Source of the DNA: a bacterium
GTDB taxonomy: Bacteria > Myxococcota_A > UBA9160 > UBA4427
Direction: 5' to 3'
Assembly (NCBI GenBank): GCA_024742285.1
Contig: JANSYR010000002.1
Span: forward strand, 496,001 to 560,000
DNA length: 64,000 bases
The notes beneath the pieces were generated by a model. It was not told where the DNA came from. It ran no database searches and saw nothing but the letters and a program-made list of their open reading frames with translations. The translations under genes and the position numbers were made by a program. Each line of letters begins with the position of its first letter. Position 1 is the stretch's first letter. This document shows, piece after piece, positions 8,610-18,285 of the stretch.

Positions 8610-10553
8610 ATGACGGTCCCTTCCCGCAATCCGCATTTCGGTGAACCCTTCGACGACGACGCCGCGACCCTCGCTAGGCACCTCGAGGATGCGAGCGTGC
8701 CGACGCTCCTCTGCTCGTTGGTGCACATGACCGGCGACCCGAGCTGGATCCGCGGTCGCAAGCGGGCGGCGCCCTCGGCGCCGACCAACGCCGCGAGCCT
8801 CACCGGCGGCGACGACGTGCTCGAACTCCCGCCGGACGCCGTCGAGGTGATCACCGCGTATCAGCGCGGCGGCTGCGAGCCGAAGGCCGTCTCCGACGAG
8901 GTGCTCGCCGAGATGATGAGCTTCCTCGCGCGTCGGCCGCTCTCCGATCGCATGACCGACATGTTCTTCTTCGACATGCAGTTCGACGGGAAGGATCCGG
9001 CGGCGATCACCTGGCGCGAGGAGATCGACGAGTCGGTCCGCGACGCGTCGCCGGTCGTCGTGATCGGCGCCGGCATGGCGGGGATCCAGATGGGCATTCG
9101 TCTCGCGCAAGCGGGCCTTCCCTTCACGATCGTCGAGAAGAACGCGGGCGCCGGCGGAACCTGGTACGAGAACCACTATCCCGGCGCGCGGGTCGACGTT
9201 CCGAGCCACCAGTACTGCTACGCCTTCGAGCCGGGGCACCACTGGAGCGAGTACTACTGCCAGCACCCGGAGCTGCGCGCCTACTTCACGCACATCCTCG
9301 ACAAGTACGACCTGCGATCCCACACGCGCTTCGAGACCGAGGTGACCGGGGCCGAATGGGAAGAGGACGCGGGGCGTTGGCGCGTAGGGCTTCGCGGCGC
9401 CGACGGGTCGACGGAGGTGCTGGACGCGCGCTTCGTGATTTCCTGCTGTGGCTCGCTCAACATTCCCAACCTGCCCGACATCGAGGGGCTCGCGTCCTTC
9501 GAAGGTCCCGCCTTCCACTCGGCGCGCTGGCCCGAGGACTTCGATCACCGCGGGCTGCGCTTCGCGCTCCTCGGCGCGGGCGCGAGCGGCTTCCAGATCG
9601 CGCCTGCGATCGCGGGCGAGGTCCAGTCGCTGTCGATCTTCCAACGCACGGCGCAGTGGGTCATGCAGAACCCCCTCTACCAGTTCCCGGTTCCGAGCGG
9701 GGAGGCCTGGTGCATGAAACACCTCCCGTTCTACGCGCGGTGGCTGCGTTTCACCAAGACCTACCCGGGGATCGGGAATGGCGTCGAGCCCTTCCGGGTC
9801 GATCCGGACTACGAGGATCCGGCGAATCGCTCGGTGAATCCGGTGAACGCGATGGGGCGGGACTTCATGCTCCAGTGGATGCACAGGGAGCTCGAGGGGT
9901 GCGACGACCTGATCGAGAAGGTGACCCCGGACTATCCGGCGATGGGCAAGCGCCTGCTCCAGGACGACGGCAGCTGGTTCAAGGCGCTCCGGCGCGACGA
10001 CGTCGAGCTGATCCGGACGTCCGTCGAGCGAATCGAGCCCGGCGGGATCCGCACGACGGACGGGCGTCTCCACGAGGTCGACGCGATCTGCTTCGCGACG
10101 GGCTTCAAGCACAACGACTTCACGGCCTTCGACATGAAGGGGCGGAATGGCGCCTCGCTGCACGCGCAGTGGGGCGATGAGCCGAGTGCCTATCTCGGGA
10201 TTTCCGTGCCGAATTTCCCGAACTTCTTCATCTGCTACGGGCCGGGTACGAACCTCGCCCACAGCGCGGGGCTCTTCTTCCACGCCGAGTACCAGACGAT
10301 GCACGCGATGCAGGCGATCCACCGGGTCCTCTCCGGGGACGCGAAGGCGATCGAGGTCCGGCAGGACGTCCACGATCGCTATCTCGAGGAGCTCGTCGAG
10401 CGGATCTCGAGCCTCGTCTGGGCCCATCCCACGATTCAGCACAGCCACTACAAGAATCCCGAGGGCCGCGTCTATACCCTCTCGCCGTGGTCGATCGACG
10501 AGTACTGGGACATGTGTCGGGATCTCGATCCCGAGGCCTACACGATCGACTGA
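8610..10553 (+). CDS. flavin-containing Baeyer-Villiger-type monooxygenase
   Basis: This 647-residue protein has an FAD Rossmann motif GAGMAG (residues 153-158) and the Baeyer-Villiger fingerprint FEGPAFHSARW (297-307, FxGxxxHxxxW). The NADPH motif is GAGASG (322-327) and a late ATGF follows. The enzyme should insert oxygen next to a ketone using NADPH and O2, giving an ester or lactone. An N-terminal extension of about 145 residues before the FAD domain is longer than in cyclohexanone monooxygenase and resembles the extended group that acts on larger ketones. It is followed after 32 bases by a VOC gene and then a secreted serine hydrolase, which could cleave the ester product. Confidence 0.92.
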   Translation: MTVPSRNPHFGEPFDDDAATLARHLEDASVPTLLCSLVHMTGDPSWIRGRKRAAPSAPTNAASLTGGDDVLELPPDAVEVITAYQRGGCEPKAVSDEVLAEMMSFLARRPLSDRMTDMFFFDMQFDGKDPAAITWREEIDESVRDASPVVVIGAGMAGIQMGIRLAQAGLPFTIVEKNAGAGGTWYENHYPGARVDVPSHQYCYAFEPGHHWSEYYCQHPELRAYFTHILDKYDLRSHTRFETEVTGAEWEEDAGRWRVGLRGADGSTEVLDARFVISCCGSLNIPNLPDIEGLASFEGPAFHSARWPEDFDHRGLRFALLGAGASGFQIAPAIAGEVQSLSIFQRTAQWVMQNPLYQFPVPSGEAWCMKHLPFYARWLRFTKTYPGIGNGVEPFRVDPDYEDPANRSVNPVNAMGRDFMLQWMHRELEGCDDLIEKVTPDYPAMGKRLLQDDGSWFKALRRDDVELIRTSVERIEPGGIRTTDGRLHEVDAICFATGFKHNDFTAFDMKGRNGASLHAQWGDEPSAYLGISVPNFPNFFICYGPGTNLAHSAGLFFHAEYQTMHAMQAIHRVLSGDAKAIEVRQDVHDRYLEELVERISSLVWAHPTIQHSHYKNPEGRVYTLSPWSIDEYWDMCRDLDPEAYTID

Positions 10554-10585
10554 GTCCGGGGTCGTCCGGGATCGAGGAGAAGCGG

Positions 10586-11020
10586 ATGAAGGTGCTCGGC
10601 TTCAACCGGGTCGAGATGATCGTGCCCGAAGACCGGATCCACGAAGCGGTGGAGCAGTTCAATGCGGTCCTCGGGACGAAGCTCCCGCGTCCGATCTCGA
10701 TCGAGGGTCATCCCGTCCTCTCGTCGACGGACTTCGACGGAAGCGTCGAGCTCGTGACGAGCGTGGACGGGAAGGGGCCCTTCGCTGGGCGAGAAGGTGG
10801 CCAGGTCGGGCCCCTCGTCTGGGAGATCGAGGACTTCGAGGACGCGCGGCGGTGGCTCGGCGAGAACGGCTACCGGATCGCCTTCGAGTACGACAGCACG
10901 GCCGGCGGCGAGAAGGAAGCGAGCACGCCCGTCCGGCAGCTCGTCCTCGACCCGGAGCAATGGTTCGGATTCCACGTCACGCTGATGGAGCGCGGCCGGA
11001 AGCAGGGAGGAGAAGAATGA
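10586..11020 (+). CDS. VOC (glyoxalase/dioxygenase fold) family protein
   Basis: This 144-residue protein has two beta-alpha-beta-beta-beta units typical of the vicinal oxygen chelate fold (MKVLGFNRVEMIVPEDRI, later VWEIEDFEDARRWLGENGY). Metal ligands are not conserved clearly enough to name a reaction. The start follows GAGGAGAAGCGG. It sits between the Baeyer-Villiger enzyme and the serine hydrolase and overlaps the latter by four bases (ATGA), so it belongs to the same operon. Confidence 0.78.
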   Translation: MKVLGFNRVEMIVPEDRIHEAVEQFNAVLGTKLPRPISIEGHPVLSSTDFDGSVELVTSVDGKGPFAGREGGQVGPLVWEIEDFEDARRWLGENGYRIAFEYDSTAGGEKEASTPVRQLVLDPEQWFGFHVTLMERGRKQGGEE

Positions 11021-12237
11021 GCCGACGCGGAATCGGGTGTGGTGTGGCGGCGCTCGTCCTGAGCGTCTTCGTCGCGGACGCCGTGGGCGCGCAGGGGGTC
11101 ACGATCGGCGGGACACCCGCCGACGGGGAGGCTTCGGGCCTGACGTCGATGTTCGCGGGCGACCGGTTCGAGAACTTCCGGAACATGGACCGCTTCGTGC
11201 CGACCTCGAGGATGGCGCCGTCGCCCGACCCCTGGGACCTCGGGCCCGACCGCGACACCCTCGACTACACGGGGACCTTTCACGGCGAGCCGACCTCGCT
11301 CGCCGAATTCATCGCGCTCTCCGACACCTCGGCCTTCCTGGTGATCAAGGACGGGGCGGTGATCCACGAGACCTACGCCCACGGCGACACGCACGACAGT
11401 CTCCACACCTCGTTCTCGATCGCGAAGTCCTTCACGTCCGCCCTGATCGGGATCGCCCTCGAGCAGAGGAAGATCGAGCGCCTGGACGACCCGATCCGCA
11501 AATACCTGCCGGAGCTGACGAGCCCGACCTTCGACGGTGTGACCGTCGAGCACGTCCTGCAGATGTCCTCCGGCGTTCGCTTCGACGAGCGCTACACGGC
11601 GCCCGAATCCGACATCAATCGCATGGTCCAGCAGGTCCCGCCGATGACGTACCTCGAGTACATCAACACGCTGGGGCGGGAGCAGGCGCCGGGAACCTTC
11701 AACCACTACGCGAGCATCAATACGCAACTGCTCGGAATCCTGCTGAGACGCGTGACCGGCGAGTCGATCACGGACTTCATGACCCGGGAGCTCTGGAACC
11801 CGCTCGGCATGGAGTCGCCGGGCCTGTGGACCCTCGACCACGAGGGCCAGGAGCTGGCGATGGGCGGGCTGGCCGTGAGCGCCCGGGACTACGCCAAGCT
11901 CGGGCTGCTCTACCTCCACGGCGGACGACGCGGCGACGTGCGGGTTCTGCCCGAGGGCTGGGCGGAGGCGTCGGTCACGCCGAACCAGCCCCACCTGATG
12001 CCCGGGGAGAATCCGGGCTCCTCCAACACGTCCGGGTACATGTACCAGTGGTGGACGCCGCGAAACTGGGACGGGGACTTCCTGGCGCGCGGGATCTGGG
12101 GGCAGAACGTCTACGTCCACCCGCGGAACGGGGTGGTGATCGTGAAGCTCGCTGCGGACCAGAAGAACTTCGACCCGCGCTTCAAGCTCGACTACATCGA
12201 CTATCTGCAGGCGCTCGCTCAGTCCCTCGAAGATTGA
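11017..12237 (+). CDS. secreted serine hydrolase (class C beta-lactamase / esterase fold)
   Basis: This 406-residue protein has a signal peptide (residues about 1-25, cut near GAQG). The catalytic SIAK motif (134-137) follows the SxxK pattern of class C beta-lactamases, EstB-type esterases and DD-peptidases, and a Tyr in NHYASIN is in the expected second position. It probably acts outside the cytoplasm as an esterase or amidase. Translation is coupled to the VOC gene through ATGA. The last 19 bases overlap the convergent GIY-YIG gene. Placement after a Baeyer-Villiger enzyme favours ester hydrolysis, but that is inference. Confidence 0.87.
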   Translation: MSRRGIGCGVAALVLSVFVADAVGAQGVTIGGTPADGEASGLTSMFAGDRFENFRNMDRFVPTSRMAPSPDPWDLGPDRDTLDYTGTFHGEPTSLAEFIALSDTSAFLVIKDGAVIHETYAHGDTHDSLHTSFSIAKSFTSALIGIALEQRKIERLDDPIRKYLPELTSPTFDGVTVEHVLQMSSGVRFDERYTAPESDINRMVQQVPPMTYLEYINTLGREQAPGTFNHYASINTQLLGILLRRVTGESITDFMTRELWNPLGMESPGLWTLDHEGQELAMGGLAVSARDYAKLGLLYLHGGRRGDVRVLPEGWAEASVTPNQPHLMPGENPGSSNTSGYMYQWWTPRNWDGDFLARGIWGQNVYVHPRNGVVIVKLAADQKNFDPRFKLDYIDYLQALAQSLED

Positions 12238-13106
12238 GTCGGGCGTTCCGGGCGCGTCGACCACGCCGTCGGCTCATCGAGGGCGTGCCGGCTCCGGATG
12301 AAGAGCGCATCGCGCTCGTGGCCCCGCACGAAGCGATCGTCGCGATCGACGGCTCGGCGTGCGTCCCGGAGACGGGCGGCATCCAACCGGAAGAAGTCGG
12401 CCAGGAAACGAAGCTCGCCCTCGACCGAGCCGGCCTCGAGGCGGGCGCCGCGCTCTTCGAGGAGCGCCGTCGCCAACTCGCCGAGCAGCGCGTCCCCCTC
12501 GCCGTCGAGAAAGAGGCGGATCCCTTCGACGAAGTCCTGGGGGACACGCCGTGCCGCGAAGACGCGAGCGCCCCGGCGATCCGGAAGGGCGGGCAGACGA
12601 CTGCGGGGCTCCGCGTGACCGAGGTGGCCGAAGAGGAGGCAGAGGCCGTCGAACGCCTGCCGCGCGCGCCAACGGGGTCGGAACGTGCCGTGCCAGGAGA
12701 GGTCGAGGGCCTCGAAGGCGTCGGGATCGCTCGTGAAGCAGAGCACGAGACGGCCCGCGTCGCGCCCGACGCCGATCGCCGGGTACAGGAAGTCGAAGGC
12801 GCCCTCGACGTTGAACGGCGGGCGCAGCGTGCGGATCAGCTCGTTCTCGAGCAGGAGCGCTTCCGCTTCGCTCGCCTGGCCGCGGACCTCGAGCGATTCC
12901 GCTTCGCGGACGATCGAGCGCATCTTGCGGTGGGCCTTGCGACGGGTGGCGTTGCGGTACTGCGCGAGTCGCCGGCGCGCGTTCTTGGCCTTCCCGACGT
13001 AGAGCACCTCGCCCGCGCCGTCCCGGAACAGATAGACGGCCGGTCCGGTCGTCGACTCGGACAGGAAATCGCGGCCGAATTTGCGATCGAAACGCTTGAG
13101 CCCCAT
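12219..13106 (-). CDS. GIY-YIG nuclease domain protein (UvrC N-terminal / Cho-like)
   Basis: This 295-residue protein has an N-terminal GIY-YIG domain (AVYLFRD, then VLYVGKAKNARRRLAQY, residues about 23-50) and the catalytic Glu in LENELIRTLRPPFN. This is the nuclease module that makes the 3' cut in UvrC and in the stand-alone Cho protein. Its length equals Cho's, but residues 110-295 do not resemble the UvrC RNase H domain to me. GGGGGAGG precedes the ATG. The C-terminus may be lineage-specific. Role: probably DNA repair. Confidence 0.75.
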   Translation of the reverse strand: MGLKRFDRKFGRDFLSESTTGPAVYLFRDGAGEVLYVGKAKNARRRLAQYRNATRRKAHRKMRSIVREAESLEVRGQASEAEALLLENELIRTLRPPFNVEGAFDFLYPAIGVGRDAGRLVLCFTSDPDAFEALDLSWHGTFRPRWRARQAFDGLCLLFGHLGHAEPRSRLPALPDRRGARVFAARRVPQDFVEGIRLFLDGEGDALLGELATALLEERGARLEAGSVEGELRFLADFFRLDAARLRDARRAVDRDDRFVRGHERDALFIRSRHALDEPTAWSTRPERPTQSSRD

Positions 13107-13245
13107 GGCCTCCCCCCGAAGGCCTTCGAAGCGTAGACGATCGAGGACGCATCTCCGAGGTTTCGGCGCCGTGAACGAACGCGTACCGTCGACAAGGCCC
13201 CGCGAAGACCCCCGCGCCCCTCAAGCGCATCCGTTCGGAGGACCC

Positions 13246-13725
13246 ATGGACCCGCTCGACCCCGCGAATGCCCGGACCGCCATCGAGAACCTGATGTTCA
13301 CCTATGCCGAGCGGATCGATGCCGGCGATCTGGACGGTCTGGCCGCGCTCTTCGAGCACGGGCGGATCATCGACACCGAGGGGAACGTCCAGGGAGAGGG
13401 CGTCGCCGGCGTGCGCGCCATCTACGAGGCCGCGACGAAGATCCACGCGGACGGGACGCCGATGACCCAGCACGTGACGTCGAACCTGATTCTCGAGTTC
13501 GCGGACGACATGAAGAGCGCGGAGGTGCGTTCGCGGTGCACCGTCTTCCAGGCGCTGCCGCCGGACTTCCCGCTCCAGCCGATCATCACGAACTACTACG
13601 AGGATCGGTTCGCCTGGGACGAGGCCCGCGGCTGGCACTTCGTCGAGCGGAAGATGATCCCCAAGCTCCTGGGCGACTTGTCGGAGCACCTGAAATACGA
13701 CATCTCCCAGGTGATGCCGGACTAA
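13246..13725 (+). CDS. SnoaL-like / nuclear transport factor 2 fold protein
   Basis: This 159-residue protein has a typical NTF2-like start (AIENLMFTYAERIDAGDLDGLAALF) followed by a curved beta sheet. Members are isomerases, hydratases, dioxygenase small subunits or unassigned. CGGAGGACCC precedes the ATG. It is 16 bases before the VOC gene and likely co-transcribed. No catalytic residues can be assigned. Confidence 0.8.
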   Translation: MDPLDPANARTAIENLMFTYAERIDAGDLDGLAALFEHGRIIDTEGNVQGEGVAGVRAIYEAATKIHADGTPMTQHVTSNLILEFADDMKSAEVRSRCTVFQALPPDFPLQPIITNYYEDRFAWDEARGWHFVERKMIPKLLGDLSEHLKYDISQVMPD

Positions 13726-14232
13726 CGGAGAGGCCGAATCGATGGACACGCCGGCGCTGGCCTGGGGCCACGTGAACCTGAACGTGCGCGACCTCGAGCG
13801 CTCGATCGCCTTCTACGAGCAGCTGGGCTTCGCGGAGTTCATGCCGGGCATCGCCTACCTGGGCATCACCCGCGCCGGCCCGCCGGCCGCGATCCCGGAG
13901 GCTTGTGCGACCGCGCTCGGTCTGGCGAGAGGAACGCGGGCGAGGGGCTGCATCCTCGGTCTGCCCGGCGGCTTTCCGATGCTCGACCTCACTTCGTACG
14001 AAGGTGCCGGCTCGGGTGAACCCGCGAGCGGGGGCGGCTCGGGCTGGGAGCGGATCTGTCTCGCGTCCCAGGACCTCGACACCGACGTCGCGCGGCTCCG
14101 GGCCGCAGGAATCGAGTTCCTCTCCGCCCCGGCCGAGGATCCCGGAGGCCTCGCGCGGATCGCGATCTGTCTCGATCCCGACGGCCACCGGATCGAGCTG
14201 ATCCAGATCGCCTTCGAGCGTTGGCCGCGGCC

Positions 14233-15177
<945 letters not shown>

Positions 15178-15180
15178 GGG

Positions 15181-15618
15181 CTAGGCGCCCTCCGAGGAAA
15201 CGGAGGCATGGGACGACTGCTGCTCGTCCCACCATTCGCGGATGAACTCGGCGATCTCCGACGTCTTCGCGCCCATCGTGAAGACGCGATCGACGCCACT
15301 CGCGAGGAGGGAGTCGGCGTCCTCGTCCGGGATCACGCCGCCGACGACGACGAGCTTGTCGTCGATCTCCTCCTCGCGGAGCTTGTCGAGGACCTTCGGG
15401 ATGTGCTGCATCTGGGCGCCCGAGAGGCTCGAGATCCCGATCACGTCGACGTCTTCCTGGAGCGCGGCCTGGACGACCATGTCCGGCGTCTGACGCAGAC
15501 CCGTGTAGATCACCTCCATCCCGGCGTCGCGCAGGGACTGAGCGATCACGGTCACGCCGACCGTGTGGCTGTCGAGTCCGAGCTTCGCGAGGAGCACCCG
15601 GATCTTGCGTTCCGCCAT
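15181..15618 (-). CDS. B12-binding small subunit of acyl-CoA mutase
   Basis: This 145-residue protein is a stand-alone cobalamin-binding domain with the DxHxxG motif (DSHTVG, residues 16-21; His18 is the expected lower cobalt ligand), then SSLSG and VVVGGVIPDED. A separate small subunit is the arrangement of isobutyryl-CoA mutase (IcmB) and 2-hydroxyisobutyryl-CoA mutase (HcmB), not of fused methylmalonyl-CoA mutase. It is seven bases downstream of the large subunit. The acidic Ser-rich tail after residue 130 is not part of the fold. Confidence 0.93.
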   Translation of the reverse strand: MAERKIRVLLAKLGLDSHTVGVTVIAQSLRDAGMEVIYTGLRQTPDMVVQAALQEDVDVIGISSLSGAQMQHIPKVLDKLREEEIDDKLVVVGGVIPDEDADSLLASGVDRVFTMGAKTSEIAEFIREWWDEQQSSHASVSSEGA

Positions 15619-15625
15619 CGCGCGC

Positions 15626-17344
15626 TCAGACCCCCGACGTGAGCGAGTCCGGGTGGTAGACCCCGAACACGTCCCGCATCACGTCGCAGATCTCTCCCTG
15701 CGTCGCGAGCGCCTTCACCGCGTCGAGAATCGGGGGCACGAGGTTCTCGTCGCCCATGGCCGCCTCACGGACCCGTTCCAGGGCCTTGGCGACCATCTCC
15801 TCGTCGCGATCCCGCCGGATCCGGGTCAGCTGGTCGACCTGCTTTCGCTCGGCCTCCTGGCCCAGCTTGAAGACCTCGATCGCCCGGTCTTCGTCGGGAT
15901 CGACGAGATGGTTGACGCCCACCTGCTTCCGGACGCCGTCCTCGATCTCGCTGAAGCGGGCACGCTGGGAGCGGGCGAGCTCCTTCTGGAAGTAGCCGGC
16001 CTCGATCGCCGCGAGGGCCCCGCCCATGGCGTCGATCTTCTCGATCTCGGCCATGACCTCGTCTTCCATCCGCTTCGTCATGACTTCCAGCATGTAGGCG
16101 CCGGCGAAGGGGTCCACGGTGTCGGCGATCCCGGTCTCGTGGGCGACGATGTGCTGGACGGCGATCCCGGTCCGGACCGCTTCCTCGGTCGGGAGCGCGT
16201 GGGCCTCGTCGTGGAGCGGGGTCGTGATCGCGTAGGCGCCGCCTCCCGCGGCGCAGGCGAGCATCTGGATCGCCAGCCGCGCGATGTTGTTGAGCGGCTG
16301 CTGGAGCGTCAGGCCGGTCGTGCCCGGCGAGCTGATCAGACGCAGCTCCATGGACTCGGGCTTCCTGGCGCCGTAGCGCTCCTTCATCAGGCGGGCCCAG
16401 ATCTTCCGGTAGGCGCGCAGCTTCGAGACCGCCTCCATGAAGTCCATCTCGAGGCCCGTCACGAAGCTCCAGTAGGGTGCGACCTCGTCGATGTCGAAGC
16501 CGCGCTCGAGGGTCGCGTCGAGGTATTCCATCGCGATCGAGAACCCGAACGCGAGCTCCTGGACCGGGTTCGCGCGGGCGGCGTAGATCTGGGCGGAGAC
16601 GACGGTGATCGGGATCCAGTTCGGGCAGTTCCGGATCGTGTACTCGATGCAGTCCGTGGCGATCCGCAGCCCGTGCTTCGGCGGATAGATGTAGCGGCCG
16701 ACGCACGTGTACTCGATCAGGATCGCGTTCGACATCTGGAGCGTGAAGCTCGCCGGGTCGATCCCCTTCTCTTCGAGGGCGGCCAGGATCATCGCCAGGT
16801 TCACCGGCTGAGGCGCATTGCAGACCGAGTTCAGGTGCTGGAGCTTGTCCCAGGGGAGGTCGAGGGCCTGCACCATGTCGGGCAGCGTGTCGATCGCGGT
16901 GCCCGCTCGGGCCACTTCACCCTCGGCGAGGGGATGGTCGGAGTCGTAGCCGTTGGTCGTCGGGAGGTCGTACTCGATGATGAAGCCGTTGAGGCCCTGC
17001 TCGAGCATCTTCGACCAGCGCTCCGAGGAGTCCTTGGCGGTCCCGAAGCCCGTGACCTGGAGCATCTTCCAGAAGTCCTGGCGATAGCCGCCCGGCGTGG
17101 TGCCTCGGGTGTACGGGAATTCGCCGGGGAAGCCGAGGTCCTTCAGGTAGTCGAAGCCGATCGCTTCGAGATCCCGCGGCGTGTAGACGTCCTGGACCGG
17201 CCAATGGAGCTGCTGCGTGCGAAACGCCTCCTGACGCTGGCCCGTTCGAGCCAGGGCGGGGTCGAGCACGTCCTGCCGCCAGCGTCGTTCGGCGGCCTCC
17301 AGGCGATCGTCTTCGTCGGGTGACGGGCGCGGCGCTGCGGTCAT
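15626..17344 (-). CDS. B12-dependent acyl-CoA mutase large subunit, atypical active site
   Basis: This 572-residue protein has the TIM-barrel half of the methylmalonyl-CoA mutase family (YTRGTTPGGY, GYDSDHPLAEGEV, RYIYPP, VDPFAGAY), with the length of IcmA/HcmA. By hand gapless alignment to Propionibacterium MutB, which I recalled from memory, key residues differ. Tyr89 is Val97, Arg207 is Val215, Gln197 is Ser205 and His244 is Gln252. The position that is Asp117 in 2-hydroxyisobutyryl-CoA mutase is Glu124. It should therefore not be a methylmalonyl-, isobutyryl- or ethylmalonyl-CoA mutase; the substrate is unknown. A B12 subunit and MeaB follow in one operon, and AAGGAG precedes the ATG. Confidence 0.88.
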   Translation of the reverse strand: MTAAPRPSPDEDDRLEAAERRWRQDVLDPALARTGQRQEAFRTQQLHWPVQDVYTPRDLEAIGFDYLKDLGFPGEFPYTRGTTPGGYRQDFWKMLQVTGFGTAKDSSERWSKMLEQGLNGFIIEYDLPTTNGYDSDHPLAEGEVARAGTAIDTLPDMVQALDLPWDKLQHLNSVCNAPQPVNLAMILAALEEKGIDPASFTLQMSNAILIEYTCVGRYIYPPKHGLRIATDCIEYTIRNCPNWIPITVVSAQIYAARANPVQELAFGFSIAMEYLDATLERGFDIDEVAPYWSFVTGLEMDFMEAVSKLRAYRKIWARLMKERYGARKPESMELRLISSPGTTGLTLQQPLNNIARLAIQMLACAAGGGAYAITTPLHDEAHALPTEEAVRTGIAVQHIVAHETGIADTVDPFAGAYMLEVMTKRMEDEVMAEIEKIDAMGGALAAIEAGYFQKELARSQRARFSEIEDGVRKQVGVNHLVDPDEDRAIEVFKLGQEAERKQVDQLTRIRRDRDEEMVAKALERVREAAMGDENLVPPILDAVKALATQGEICDVMRDVFGVYHPDSLTSGV

Positions 17345-17579
17345 GGTGGGAACTCCTTCGGTGGACGCGAAGTCCGTCGGGCGTCACCGGCCGGGTTCGC
17401 GTAAGCGCTCGGAAGATCGCGGCTTTTCGGTTCTCCGGCAAGGTCCCCGTGGAGCCCGTCCGACTCGATCTTCCGACGCCGAGCGAGAGTCGCAGGACGA
17501 GGCCCTCGCGTGGCTCGATGCGGGATCGCCTGCGCGCGGACGTCGGCGCCGAGCTCTCTCGCGCCCCTTCGTCCGGACG

Positions 17580-17585
17580 TATACT
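17580..17585 (+). promoter_or_regulatory. candidate -10 box (TATACT) for GST gene
   Basis: TATACT lies 26 bases before the GTG of the GST gene, in the divergent region between it and the mutase operon, with AAGGAGG between. No good -35 is visible at 17 bases, so this is a partial call. Confidence 0.35.
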
Positions 17586-17611
17586 CGACCGTCCGCCAAG
17601 GAGGGTCATCG

Positions 17612-18223
17612 GTGCTCAAGCTCCACTTCGCTCCCAACTCGCGCGCCGGCCGGATCGTCTGGCTCCTCGAAGAGCTCGGCCTCGAGTACGAGATCAACAA
17701 CATGGCCTTCCACCCGAAGGATCTGAAGTCGGACGAGCATCGCGGGCGGCACCCCCTCGGCCGAGTGCCGGTCCTCGAAGACGGGGACCTGCTGCTCTGG
17801 GAATCCGGCGCGATCGTCGAGTACATCCTCGAGCGCTACGAGAACGGTGGACTCAAGCCGCCGGTCGACGACCCGCGCTGGCCGAAGTACCAGCAGTGGT
17901 TCCACTACTGCGAGGGCATGGTCATGCCGCCGGTGAACACGATCGTCGTGCAGACGATCCTGCTCCCGCCGGACCGACGGGACGCGACGGCCCTCGCACA
18001 GGCCCAGAAGCTCCTGACCCGCGCCCTCGCGCCGGTCGACGACGCGCTCGAGGGCAAGGACTACCTGATCGGCGACTTCTCGGCGGCGGACGTCATGCTC
18101 GGCCACGCGTGCTTCATGAGCAATCGCGTGGGCTGCGTGCCCGACGAGATGAAGAACCTGAAGGCCTACGTCGAGCGGATCGCCGCTCGGCCCCACTTCC
18201 AGACCGCGATCAACCTGCAGTAG
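17612..18223 (+). CDS. glutathione S-transferase family protein
   Basis: This 203-residue protein has a thioredoxin-like domain beginning LKLHFAPNSRAGRIVWLLEE, a cis-Pro region GRVPVLEDGDLLLWESGAI and a helical C-domain with YLIGDFSAADVMLG. Both GST halves are present with good glutathione-site residues (Ser9 and the ES pair). The GTG start at 17612 follows AAGGAGG by seven bases. It is divergent from the mutase operon, with 267 bases between. Likely detoxification or an isomerase-like role; the partner substrate is unknown. Confidence 0.88.
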   Translation: MLKLHFAPNSRAGRIVWLLEELGLEYEINNMAFHPKDLKSDEHRGRHPLGRVPVLEDGDLLLWESGAIVEYILERYENGGLKPPVDDPRWPKYQQWFHYCEGMVMPPVNTIVVQTILLPPDRRDATALAQAQKLLTRALAPVDDALEGKDYLIGDFSAADVMLGHACFMSNRVGCVPDEMKNLKAYVERIAARPHFQTAINLQ

Positions 18224-18273
18224 CGGCAGGAATCCGGGCTGCGGGAGGGCATGCGGGGTGGGCCGTGCGGGCT

Positions 18274-18279
18274 TATCCT
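18274..18279 (+). promoter_or_regulatory. candidate -10 box, leaderless start
   Basis: TATCCT ends exactly six bases before the ATG at 18286, and no ribosome site is present. This geometry matches a leaderless mRNA beginning at the start codon. Confidence 0.4.
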
Positions 18280-18285
18280 GTCCAG

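Noticed and set aside
15626-17344. Ordinary methylmalonyl-CoA mutase
   Set aside because: The residues that define it (Tyr89, Arg207, Gln197, His244) are all changed, and the B12 domain is a separate subunit.
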